The notes below the pieces were generated by a model. It saw only the letters and a list, made by a program, of their open reading frames with translations. It was not told the DNA's origin and made no database searches. Positions 34,451-46,403 of a DNA stretch of 64,000 nucleotides are shown here, piece after piece (the first letter of the stretch is position 1; every line of letters begins with the position of its first letter). The stretch comes from Marsupella aquatica. Taxonomy: Eukaryota; Marchantiophyta. The position numbers were made by a program, and so were the translations under genes. Where the stretch lies: contig OZ316897.1 in assembly GCA_973895155.1 (NCBI GenBank), forward strand, positions 8,494,001 to 8,558,000. Direction: 5' to 3'.

Positions 34451-37400
34451 AACAGGAAGTTAGCTTACGAGAACTTCACATCAAGAGTTCTCCGAGGCTT
34501 TACGAGGCCTTTCAGTTTGCTGCTCAATAGGGCTTTAGTTTCTTTCCTGTTGTAGGGGACTCTCCAACTCTGACTCTTTGGTTGCCCTAGGATTTTTTCC
34601 TGGTGTTCTCCTCTTTATTGAGTCACAGATTGAGTCTACTGCTTTTAGGATCTTGTCTCACTTTTGTCTTTTGGCAATGTGTGTATATTTCATGCACAGG
34701 GTAGACAAATAATAGATTTTGTCCATCTTTTGGTTGGCCTACTCAATGATTGAAGGAAGGGAGTATTTCCGTGGGTGGCATTGGCGGGGTTTAGATTCTT
34801 GTTCTTGTTCATGCAGTTGAGAACATGGGGCTGCTTTTGGAAATAGGCTTCACGTTTGAGAAGTACATGCCTGAGTAGTTTTCCAGGCATCTCAACCAAT
34901 TGTAAACTGCTGCTTTTTGGAGATCTTTTTGTTTTTTTGTTTTTTGGCCATCTTGTGTATGTAGTTTTTGGCAGACTTGTTCATAATTTATTTGACAACT
35001 TTTGGATCCCTAGCTGTTTAGCTCATTTTTTCCCAAAGTGTTCTCTGATGTCCATTACCTGAAAAAGCTTGAGATTTTTTGAAGACCATTTGGTTTAAGT
35101 AGTTTGGGCATAATAGTTTGGGCAAAGACTTACTACTAGGTAAACTAATTGAAACCAGCTGCAAACGATCAGGTTTACAGTCACATTCATTAAACTGTGA
35201 AAGTGCTATTGGAGCATTTTGCACCATTTTGTGCCAGTCCATCACATCATTTGAAATCCATCCATCATTTGATATCCATCCAGACTCCCACCAAACCCCT
35301 TAGTCCATCTAGGCTTTACTTTCAAAATTTGGTGACCATGAAGTATTTTGGATTGAGTTTTAAAAAGCCATGGCCCAATCTTCAGAATAATGAAAAAGGA
35401 GTCCCCATGGCAACCGATGTTATAAGTATAATCATATTATCAGTTATTAGTCAAGTCCACCGATCAAATGATGCCAGTTGTCACATCGGGTTAAAGAGAG
35501 AACCAAGATTTGTGATCAAAAAAATTGAGAATTTGAAAATTGGAGGAAAACACTTTATATTTCATGATGTTTTACTATATGTTGCTTTCATATAGTCAGA
35601 CGCCAATCTTGGCGAGCTCAGCCAAGATTGTCTATCGTCCATAATGTACAGATGCGGGCAATACAGCAAAAAAGAGATAAAATTTGAAATTTGTTTTTAG
35701 AAAAGTCTTGAATTTTTTTCTCGCATGGTCATCTTGGCAAGTTTGAGCCCATCTCACATGCCAACCAGTGATCCACCAGAGTTTGACAGTGTGAATACTA
35801 ATTGATGAAATTGTCCACCTCCAATATTATCCAAGATATGTTTATGATGTTGCCATGTTTTGGAGATTACTCAGATTGCTTTTTCTCATTGATATTTTTG
35901 GTGTGTATTTCGTTTCAATTTGCCTTAACGAAGGTGCATCTTTTGCAGTATTGGATTTTGAAACTGTTCTTCCCCCACTCATATTGTTTTAACTTTTCTT
36001 CTTTCAGATCCTTTTAGAGCTCTATATTGATTTTTCAATTTTGATCATTCTTAATTATAGCATATTATTATTTTGTCTACATTGAAATGATATTAAATTA
36101 ACATTGCATACATGAAAGATACCTCAAGCTACCTCTTCTCATGAGTGTGAGAAATGACTTAAAGATTATATCATCCTCTCCACTTCCCCATAATTTTGTT
36201 TCCAGTTATGGTTTTGACTCACTTACGTGTCTCTCACTAAAGTCATCATGTGAGAAGTACGTAGAAAGCTCACCACTTTTTTGAAAAAGATTCACAATTT
36301 TTAAGCTAAATAGTTATTTATTAGAAAAATGACATGCGGAGAGGGCTTTAAAAGTGGGAACAACACTTTGTAAGCCCCTGAGTGAACAGAATGACATGTG
36401 GAGAAGGCTTTAAAAGTGGGGCCAAGTCTTTGTATACCCATGAGAGGCACAAGTACCAAGTCACCCAAAACTAATTTATCCTTTCTTTTAGGTGATTCAT
36501 TAAAAAATCATCCCAACTCAAAAAAGGAACAATTAATTATTTTTCTTAACATCATAGTCCTTCTGGGTGGGAAACACTACAAGTCAAGTTGTACTTTACT
36601 TTCCTTTTGGGGATCCTCACACCTTCAGTTATCTCAAAGAAGATTGTTTTGCTGATTTATTAAGATATGGTACTTGAGATCCCCTAGCTGAAAAAGTTTG
36701 CTTAATGGACCCCATGACAGTTTTATAATACTTTAGGACCCCATGAAAGTTTAGCTACAATTTAGACCACATGTGACACTTTTGTGTGAGATGTCTTGTA
36801 GGGCTTCTTGTAAAGCGTGACGTTGGATACTGTCGGAGTGGGTCAACAATAGCGAACAGAATACATGCATTTGGACCATTAAATATACGCAGTGTGCAGG
36901 CAGTGACACGAACCACATTGCGCAAAGTGTGAGTTTAGAGACATTTGAAGTGTGAAGTGCAGACAATCACATAAATTAATCTCTTCTCTTTTGTAACTCA
37001 TATGCAATTGGAGAAACAATTCATTCAAATGAATGTTTTTTGCATTTTGCTTGCAGTTAGCTAGGTTTCTTGAGGTCTTCACAAGGTTTGGACTAGGTTC
37101 ACAGTCTTTCATGTTGAGAAAATTAACCACCATTCATATGACAGCATGCACATGAGCAACATTCAACAAATACACAAGTATTTGACATAGAGGGATAAGT
37201 GTTTCACTTCTTCAAAGGTTGCATTCACGAGAATACACAAAGAGTGCTTTATTGAAGTCATCCATATATACTAAGCTCTCCCTATTTTTCAAACTGGATC
37301 CTTAATAATGAACATAAGTTCCACTCTTTAACTAAGTCCTGTTAGTGAATATAGTAGTAACATCTGACCTGAGCCAAGGACCTGGCTACAGTTAGTCTAA

Positions 37401-39387
37401 GTAACTATGGTTACATAGTAATCCTAGACCTGACAGTAAATGCCTGATTTTTTGCCCAAGTCTTTCAGGTCCCACTTTGAAGCTGAAGCATGGGTTGACT
37501 TCAGTTCAATGCAATGGTTGTGTAAGGGAGTGCTACTATGAGACCAAATGGGCATAGAGATCAATGTGGAGTTCCTTGGATTAGACTAGTCTGGCCCTCA
37601 AGTATTCAAATGTACCTGTTGTTACAAAATTGTTTGTAGCAATGAGCACTTGTTAGGGTAGACCGCAGCAAAGAGCACAGTGGCAATAACTTAGGATAGC
37701 AATCATACAAGATTGACATACCATTTGCAATACTTCTGCAGATTTCACCATCTGCAATATCATTGTATTCCAAAAATTTGGGATTCATTTATTTTGAAAA
37801 TGTTATTGCCACACATTGCAATCCTCAGATGCAATCTGTGGCAAGTTCAACTAAGGTAAATTACTACATGCAACTCTATTCATCTGTATCTGCCAATTAC
37901 TTCTATTTAGATCCAGTAGTCCATCTCTAAGTTGGTAAGTGTTGATCTGAAGACAAATTTCATGGTGTCTCCCAAAGATGTCCACCTTGGCCATTTATTC
38001 CGGCCTGCAAAGGTTGTGTGATTTAAAAGCCTAGAAGCCAAAAAAATGTGCTCAGTGTCAAGTGAAAATGAGGATTTGCACATTTTCAAATCCCTACAAG
38101 AACATCTGACACACAAGTATCATGAAAGTCTAACTGTAACAAAACATTCATGAGAGGTTAAAATGTAACAAAACATTCATGAGAGTCTAAAATGTAGCAA
38201 AACTTTCATGGGGATACATTAAGTAAAGTTTTTGAGCTAGGGGTCCCATAAAGCATATACCTCTACAATAGTCCTAAAAGCGTTTTAATTCCATATGGGG
38301 AAGGTTGTCTAAAATTGGAGCAACCTTATCCTGAATACCTAGGGGACTTTCCTAACCAAGGCTATATCATTGTTTGGAAAAACTGCTAAACTACTACTAG
38401 GTTGAAAGTATTCATACTTAACATACTACCGAGCCAGTGTAAAGAAGAGCATGGAAACTTGGTTACCTAGGAATGATGAGGTTAGCCTAATAAATAACTA
38501 ATTATTTAAATTTTCAGTCCCTACACAAAATTTCAGGTAAGAGACCTATCCGCAAAGGGATGACCAGGTAAGCCTAGTAAATCTCATTATTGGAATTTTC
38601 AGGTACTAGGCCTTTCAGCAATGGTGTGACTGTTTTAGTGCAACTTTTACAAAAATAATAAACATAGAAACTACGTCCAAACTTGCCAAACCAGGCATGA
38701 CTGATGTCTCTTTCTTGACAAAAAGTGACATGACATAACAAAAGCAGCATGAAAGGAAAGATTTGCATGATAGCTTTTTTGGCAGCCAAATCGATGTAGA
38801 AAGGTGTTTCAAAGGTTGTCAAAAGATGCACTAACACATAAGAAAGTGATGAATTTAAACATAGGTGACTGTAGCCATTGTTCTGAAAATAAGAAATGAA
38901 GTCTATATAGATTATCTATGTAATTTGGCTATAATTTGAAAGGTAAAATATGAATTTTTGGCATAAGGGCAAACACAAACTTGATCCTCCCTATTGTGGA
39001 ACTGAAACCCAGATGGACCCAAATGTTTAACAAGAAACTTGCATGTAGAAACACAACCAATATATGTTAGCGGGTTCCTGGGTTCCCGACACTATTTTCC
39101 ACCCTCAAAAGGGTTCTGTAATTGTTTTTCACAACACAAAACCCTAAGTTGCTACTAGAGGATGTGGGCTTTGACAAGTGGAAGCTTTGACCATCAAGAC
39201 CCAACTCTAGTTTAAAGAAAATATACAAACTTTTTACAAGAAAGGGCCAAACAGAATACAAAAGAACATACAGTAAAGGTCCCAAGGGGATGAAAGGAAA
39301 CGCAAAAGAAGTTTCGGGTTTAGGGTTCCCTTAAAAAAACCAAGAAAGAGGAACTAAAACTAATGCAAACAGACCGAGGTAGCAACT
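34451..39387. other. Long gene-poor stretch with small tandem repeats
   Basis: No host gene was recognised; open frames are under about 130 codons and lack motifs. A roughly 62-bp tandem duplication occurs at about 36,329-36,450 ('gacatg(c/t)ggagagggctttaaa'). About three 32-bp units occur at 38,128-38,215 ('aaaatgtaacaaaacattca'). The rest looks like ordinary decayed intergenic DNA. Confidence 0.45.
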
Positions 39388-39470
39388 TTGAAATTATACT
39401 TTGAGTTTAACCCAATAGCAATGTCCCGTTACTCTATAAATTCTAGCCCAATCGCAATGCCCATTTACTC
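39388..39470. repeat. Short tandem repeat, two units of about 37 bp
   Basis: 'cccaat(a/c)gcaatg' followed by 'ttactctataaattct' appears twice in a row. Confidence 0.75.
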
Positions 39471-39759
39471 TATAAATTCTCACCCTGACCCTTTTTTGCT
39501 CCCCAGGAAATTTTTGTGGCGCGCTTGGGGTTCCCTGAATCCTAAACCCAGATTCCTGCTAATGGGTTCATATATGTTTTCCCTACACTCAATGTTGCTG
39601 TTTCTTAGTGAAACAATTCCTTCTTTTCTGGCTGACAGTAACCTGGCATCCCCATCCCAGTTACAAGGTTCATAAAAATGGTCCATCCGAGCATTCCCTT
39701 GCACTACGGTACTTGCAGTATCAGCTCAAAAAAGAATTAATAAGTTTCCCCATAATGTT

Positions 39760-40430
39760 TGGACGGGAGAGCCCATGCTCAGCAGACGGCACCGACGACG
39801 GTACACGTACCCGACGGCACACATACCGCGCTACGTACCTGAATACCTTCTGCAGGCGGACAGTACATGTACGCCCCGGGCAGCATGAAACATACATACG
39901 GTACGGTGAACGGGTCCTCCCTCCCTTTTTGTGTGTGCCCGCGGGCAAGGTCCCGTGTCTCTGGAAACCATACAACCATCATTGGCCCGCAGACATGCAT
40001 GTATGCATGCCACCGGCGGCATGAGAGACGTGCATGACATCCATACATGGACACAGTCGTGCAGCGCTTCCGTGCCCGCGGGCACAGAGGGAAACATGCA
40101 TGCATGCACATACGAGCTGAGGGCGGGCAGCGGCGGGGGCAGGGGGGGAGGGGCAGCGCGGGAAGGGGCGGTCAACGCTGTGATGCTCTTTCACCAAACT
40201 GGGCCGGGCTCAGTGAGTCAGAGACTGACCGACTGAGCTCCGTCCGGTCCACTAGGGTTAACGTTTTTTATGTGCCCGCGGGCAGATCCTAGGGTGAAGA
40301 TCGGAATAAAATAATTATGTTCGACGGGATATCTAATTAGCCGGGTGGATGCTCTGTGGCACCGGCTGTAGCGGGTCCCAGGTGTGGGGCCGAGGGATGA
40401 CCGTTACAGCAGGTTCCCGTGCATTTGAGG
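39760..40430. promoter_or_regulatory. GC-rich, CpG-rich island with palindromes and RY-type motifs
   Basis: The island is clearly GC-richer than its AT-rich surroundings, with long open frames overlapping in several frames on both strands, which is a GC effect. The 12-bp palindrome TGCCCGCGGGCA occurs three times (39,936-39,947; 40,073-40,084; 40,273-40,284). CATGCATG-type RY words, the kind bound by the plant ABI3/FUS3/VAL B3 family, cluster at 39,994-40,009 and 40,095-40,108. Many GTAC cores, the SBP-box type, are also present. It could be a promoter island of an unannotated transcript or a transposon promoter. No gene was recognised beside it. Confidence 0.4.
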
Positions 40431-40504
40431 TAACCCATGAAGGTCGGCCATTAAGGGTTGGCCAAGCTGGCCCTGGCTACCCTTGCCGGGTGTTGAAGCT
40501 GGCC

Positions 40505-40580
40505 CGGGGCATCCTCGTGGTCGACTGGGTTGAGTGATCGTGGTCGACTAGGTTGAGTAATTGTGGTCGACTAGGTTGAA
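40505..40580. repeat. About 27-bp tandem repeat, three units
   Basis: The unit 'gtggtcgactaggttgagta' (first unit with 'ctggg') is repeated three times in a row, just outside the GC-rich island. Confidence 0.8.
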
Positions 40581-42150
40581 TTCGCATTGGTTATGGCCAC
40601 TGTTCGTCCTCATGGTTGACTAGGGTCAGGTTCTGCATGGCCATGGTTTTTGGTGGCGGCAACAATTTATCAATTCCAACTCACTGAAAACCCTTAGGGG
40701 AACTCTTTGGTTGCTATACTGTAGTCCCACTAATTGTCAAATCTAACCCAAGTTTGTGGATGTCTGGACTTCCTTTAATTTTTAAATTTTTTTTCCTTTG
40801 AAGGATTCTGGACTTCAACAACACCAAGTTTGGAATTTAATATATAAGGCCCTTGGAAGTTAGGTACACCATGGCACCTAGCCCCATTGAGAAGGCCACG
40901 AGCAACATTTTTTTTCGAGGCAAATATTGGCCAAGTTCCACCTCATTGAAAAATCTTAGCCACTTTTGGCAAAACAATTGCCATGCCTGTTGTCTTGGAT
41001 CAACCAGTTTCCCACCTAGCAAAAATCTGATGGTTATCCAAGATGGTTATCCAAGATCTGATGGTTATCCTTAAATCTAGGGAGATCTAATGGTAAAAAA
41101 ATTCTTTAGGAAAATTAGTTTAAAAGTATTCTTGAGTCTTCTCCTTTCACCTTGGCAGAAAAGGGAAAAGCTTAAAGTTACCATGGCTTTTTACTTTTTC
41201 CATGAGGGGTTTGATGGGGTCATGATTGTGTCCGAATCAAAGACAAGATCATTTTCAATATTGGACCTACAGTAGTGGTTGTAGACTCTCCATCATCAAC
41301 TCATTTTTCCTGTCCTTTTGAGTAATATCCTATAAAAAATCAGCTCTCTAGAAGTCTACATTATCATCAAAGTGTGTGCATACATAGGACATAGGAAAGG
41401 GACTTAATAAGTCCACGGCTTGCTTGTGACATACTCCGAGGACCTTGCAAAGAGATATATTGCAACGGTGGTCAAGGGTGAGATAAATCATTGATTCTCT
41501 ACCTACATTATAGCTATGGAAACTTGGAGTTTTAGTCATGTTGTCAAAAGCTGTGCTTTCCAACTGGCCCTCTCAATTCCATCCCAAGCTTCACCCAAAG
41601 TGATTTGCACGAGTATATGTGATTGGTGAATGCTAATTGACACTAGTCCTTTGGGTAACAGAAAATTTTGAAAGGTAATTTTTTAGTCCATTTTTAAAAA
41701 CTTGAAGGTTTTCTCAGGCTAGAGTGGGTGCAGCTTGAGCCGCAGTGGTACTTTCTCTTGGTTCCTCTCCCCCTGTTAAAAATAAATAAAGACGGCTAGA
41801 GAGAGAGAGGGAGAGAGATGCAACCCCATGCATTGCACAATTAGTGCTGGACAGCTGCTTGCGTGCTGCAGAGGAAAATGAGGAGATCTCATCCTGGAGG
41901 GAGCATTCTCCCTGCCTTGGATTGCCTGACCCCACCCCCACCCCACCACCAGATCTGGGCATCAACAAAAGAAGGAGATACTCCACCATCCCCCAACAGC
42001 AAGCAAAGATTAATTAAGAGAACAGCAACGATGAGCACCAACTCAGGGGTAGGACTCCTACAATACACTACAAATACATATTTTTGATCCAATTCAATAC
42101 TACAGATCTAGACAAGAGCAGTAGAGCTATATATGGTAGCAGAAGATTTT
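40581..42150. other. Intergenic stretch, no gene recognised
   Basis: Only short chance frames are present. 'gatggttatccaag' repeats occur at 41,030-41,072 and a GA run at 41,795-41,818. Confidence 0.4.
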
Positions 42151-42893
42151 GGTTGCTTTGCAGCTCAGCAGTAAGTTGTGTCTCCTTCTTTTGGCTGTCT
42201 GGCCGCTGTCTCTTTGTCTAGGGATATCCATACAAAGAGAATGACTAAACTGAATTCTGGTAGCTTTGCTGGGAAGATGAAAAGATTTAGATGTGACAAG
42301 GTGGCCTATAGAGTGTATAAATCACTCGGACTTCCCAATTCCCTCTTCATTTGGCCCCTACTATCCAGTTGTTTTTTCCTTTTCTCCACCTACTATCCAT
42401 GGTTTCCTTCTTTTGGCTGTCTGGTTGCCGTTGCCTTGTCCATGAACATCCATATAAAGAGCTTAAATGGCACCCGTTTTGACTAAACTAAATTCTGGTA
42501 GCTCTGGTTGGGAAGATGGAAAGATTGAGGTATGACTAAAGTGGCCTGTAGAGTGTGCAAAACTCTCCTTGCTAATTCCCTCTTCACTTAGCCCTTACTA
42601 TCCAATAGTCGTCCCCCCCCTACTATCCAATGTTGTTAGAGACTTTGGGTGCTTTGTAGCCCAGCAGTAAGTTGTATGTCCTCCTTTTGGCTGTCTGGTT
42701 GCTGTCTCTTTGTCCAAGGACATTCATACAAATAGCTCGAACGACGCCTCTTGACTAAACTAAATTCTGGTGGAAGATGGAAAGATTGAGGTATGACAAA
42801 GGTGACCTCTAGAGTGTGCAAAACTCTCCTTACTAATTCCCTCTTCACTGAGCCCCTACTATCCACTTGTTCCCCCCTACTATCCATTATTAG
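42151..42893. repeat. Tandem array of three diverged units of about 245 bp
   Basis: Units lie at about 42,151-42,390, 42,391-42,635 and 42,636-42,893. Each contains 'cttttggctgtctgg', 'gactaaactaaattctgg', 'gaagatggaaagatt', 'tagagtgt(g/a)(c/t)aaa' and ends with 'tactatcca'. Units 1 and 3 also share the lead-in 'gctttg(c/t)agc(t/c)cagcagtaag'. No coding signal was found. Confidence 0.85.
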
Positions 42894-43900
42894 AGAAGGG
42901 AAACTTCCTGACAGCACGTGAAATTTACAATTGAATAATATGGAAATGGTTTTAGTCTACTATTGGAATCTTTCCAAAATATCTGTAGCGCTTTTACAAT
43001 ACCGCTTTTGCACTCTACAACTACAAAATTATGACCAAATAAATCCAAGTGTGGGGTTTCAAAACCAATGGGGGATGCCCCACCACCATTTCCCCCCACA
43101 AAGACATTATATTTTTCTGTAAACTCCCTCAATTTACCAGTGACTTGCCACGAGTTTAGGCCAAAAATTAAGGGCACTAGGAGAAACACCAGGTGAGACA
43201 CAGAAAAACACTGTGCAAGATGAGCCAACAAGAGTTGCCCTGAATTCTCTGCAAATTAACTAGTGTTTTAAGGCACTGTGTGTGTGAGTGAAATCAGAGT
43301 TTGAATGCTGCCATATGAAATGGAAGTGTCCAGAAGCCACTTCACCCAACTTCACCCTGAGTATCCTTGTAGACCTGTTTGGGCCCAGAGTCTAAGGAAA
43401 CTCATATTTATCGGGGTAGTGGAGTTACTGTGGGTATTGGCCCTTCTAGTTTAGGGAAAACTCTATTTCCCTTCCTTTCCCCCTCTTCATTGGGCTACTT
43501 TGCCATTCAGACCTGCTTCCTTTGGCACTGATATATATATATCAGTGAAATTAATCCGTGGACCCCCATGTTCATCCAAGGAATGTGTGTTTGATGAAGT
43601 GAAATCAATTTTCAACAAGGCGGTAATCGCCCGGGTAATCGAAGGTTTTGAGTCTCCCGATGGTCTTGGTGTGTGCTCGTACAAAAGAAAAGTAATGCTC
43701 AAAAGATAGAGGAGATTTATCAACGGAAGGTTGAATATGGAGGAATTGAGTTTTTTGACGGTTTTTGCTTACACATTAGAGAAATCGTGTTTCTATCATT
43801 CATGATTGATTGTTTGTGAGTTACATTGAGCATTACCGCCACAAGACAGCCCGGAGGACAACACTTAGCTATTGGCAAAAGAGCGCTTGTCGATTCGATG
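42894..43900. other. Intergenic stretch, no gene recognised
   Basis: A plus-strand frame at 43,500-43,709 (FDEVKSIFNKAVIARVIEGF) looks somewhat protein-like but has no family match I recognise, and it lies beside a repeat-rich transposon relic. A perfect TA palindrome 'tgatatatatatatca' is at 43,529-43,544. Confidence 0.35.
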
Positions 43901-45070
43901 GGAAGAACACACAAAACAAACAAGTCATCGCTTCACATGAAGGATTTGTAGTTTTTTTTATTTAAGAAAGCTATGGTGTGAGAGGGAGACCAATGATTGT
44001 TTCTTTGACATAGAGGCTGCATTTGGTGTCAACCTATGTTCAGAGTGAGCTTCAGTTGAAGACTAGAGGAATGCAAACAATTCAAGTCGGGAAGCAAGCA
44101 TTGTGGACAAGGGATGGCGACGTAATCAAAGAAATCAATTTTCAACGGCTAAGTTTGTGACGGTGATGAGATTGTGATATCTCTTAATCGAGAAAAGGGT
44201 TTCCAATGAGCCTCAGATTGACAAATTTGTCAAGTTCCAAATGAGTTTTTGAATTTCTTTGCCTTTCCAATGAGTGAGTATAAGAAATATTGATCATGAG
44301 TCCATGAATTCTTTTAGCTTTCCAACATGATTGAGTCCGACATTGACAAATTTTACGTCAGATTTTGTCACGTTACTAAAGAGATCATGAGGTTTTCAAT
44401 CTCTCTAGCTTTCTAATGTGTGACATTGAGATTATTTGTCATGAATTACAGAGATCATGAGTATCTGAATTTCTCTAGCTTTCCAATGAACCTAACATTG
44501 ATAGATTTTGTCAAGTACTAAGGAGATGATGAGTTTTTAGTTTTACTTTAGTTTTCCAATGAGTGTGACATTGAGAGATTTTATCAAGACAATACTAAAG
44601 AGGTCACGAGTTCTAAATCTTGATCTTGAGTTTTCCAATGAATCAAACTTAACATTGACAGATTTTATCAAGTACTAAGGAGATTGATTATTTAGTTTTA
44701 CAATGTGAAGCCAAAGGGGTTTTAACTATGTACATTTCTATTGGTTGGTTTTTTCAAGCTTGCAAACAATTAAAAAATACAAGCATTTTGATATAAAACA
44801 CTGATATATCTTTGACAAACATCAAAATGGTAACTTTATTTTATTAAATGACATATCTCCCTTTGTATTTTGGTTTTTTTTACATTCAATGTTTACGGCA
44901 TAGCGCCCCAAAAATTACATTGTTTTTGCCACAAACAGGAATGTGCACGTTTGGTATTGTTAAAAGTATGATCATTCCTGTTTGTGGCTGGTTGTGATGA
45001 TGTGGTGCAACCTCGTGACAGGGAATTTGCAAGAGACCTCTCATGGGGTCCGTAACTAATATGAAATCAC
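43901..45070. mobile_element. Element end with 70-bp repeat array and subterminal hairpin (copy 2)
   Basis: About seven diverged copies of the roughly 70-bp unit (ctctagctttccaatgag, gattttatcaagtacta) fill 44,200-44,700. A perfect 16-bp hairpin follows, with arms 44,928-44,943 and 44,973-44,988 (gccacaaacaggaatg) and a 29-bp loop. The 44,800-45,070 module is the reverse complement of the module at 7,100-7,330. The two loci thus look like opposite ends of one transposon family. No coding capacity was found. Confidence 0.45.
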
Positions 45071-45368
45071 TTTTTCATATGGGGATTTAAAAATGAGCTA
45101 AAATGTAATATTCTTAGCTAGGAATGTGAGTCAAACGACGCTTATTTTTATGTCTAAGCTCGTCGTCATCTCCATCGATGTCCCTATTAGAAAATTACAT
45201 TGACACAGGCATTGCGTAGTAAACACAATTTCCATTGTTTAATTGTTCAAAAGTGGACATGGACCTTTTGATCATCAAAAGAGCCCAGATAAAAGTGGAA
45301 GGTGGTCCCACAAAGCGTTACCTATGCCGTAAAAAGCTTAACCATGTCCATTGCATAACTTAGCGTAC

Positions 45369-45486
45369 AACAGCCTACTCTGTATCTCAATTATACCTCT
45401 CTACAGAGAGAAATTGAGATACTAGATTGAGAACAGCCTACTCTGTATCTCAATTATACCTCTCTACAGAGAGAAATTGAGATACG
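45369..45486. repeat. 63-bp direct duplication, each unit containing an inverted repeat
   Basis: Units start at 45,371 and 45,434. Each holds 'gtatctcaatt' ... 'aattgagatac' arms with nested 'ctctct'/'gagag', so the DNA or RNA could form two hairpins in a row. It is followed by a short GA run (about 45,485-45,502). It lies 2.2 kb upstream of the ARF-like start codon. Confidence 0.85.
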
Positions 45487-45499
45487 AGAGAGAGAGAGA

Positions 45500-46361
45500 G
45501 AGTGGTTGACATTTTCTTTGGGGCATGTTTTTTGGAGAGTGGCGATGGTGATGATGATGCTGAGTGCTGAGGAGCTGATGAATTTTACAGCAGTACAGTG
45601 CTGTGAAAGGTAGTAAGTCTGGTCCTCTTTCTGTCGTCTCCAAAGCTTTCCAAGCTTCGCCTTTGCTTTGTTTGCTTCAGGAGTGGCGGTGGAGGAATTT
45701 AATGAAAGGCTTGTCTGGATGCGCCCACCACGACATTCACATTCAGCATCCCCACCACCAGAGCAGCAGCAGCGATGTATTCATTGTCAGCTCATCAGCA
45801 GCAACAGTACATGGTAGTCGTAGCTAACCAGGCTACGCTTCTCCTCTCAGGTCTCAGCTCCACCTTCCTGCAATCCTGGTGCTGCTGGAGTGCTGCTGGA
45901 TGATCCGGCCTTCCTCTCCCAGTTGTTGTACTCGTCTGCCCTGTACAGTTGTGGTGGTACTGCTGGGTCAAGCGAGCACTCCTTGGTTCTGTAGCCCCAA
46001 CCAAGCCAGCAGCAGCAGCGGCAGCAGCCAGCCAGCCAACCAACCATCTATGAATACCAGAGCAAAGCTTCTCAGGAGTATGTGCAGTGGACACACGATG
46101 ACAGAAGTCAAGCCCCAGCTCCCTCATTCTTTGAATCTCAAAACTCCGCCTTGCCTTGGACCACCCCACCTGACCATCTCTCCGTCCACACAGACTGTAC
46201 TATAATTCTTCTCTCTGGAGCGTTGTAGTAAAGCCTCGTCGCGTCTCGTCTCGTCTCGTCTCTCCTTGGCGCTGCTTCATGTGGCCTTCTTGAGCACGCC
46301 GTCCCCTCGAGAGCGACTAGTCTGGGAAGTCGAAGACCATCTCATTTACACCGGAGTGCTG

Positions 46362-46403
<42 letters not shown>

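Noticed and set aside
39608-40236. Several overlapping 70-138 codon frames on both strands
   Set aside because: They overlap in many frames within a GC-rich island. Composition explains them and none shows a conserved motif.
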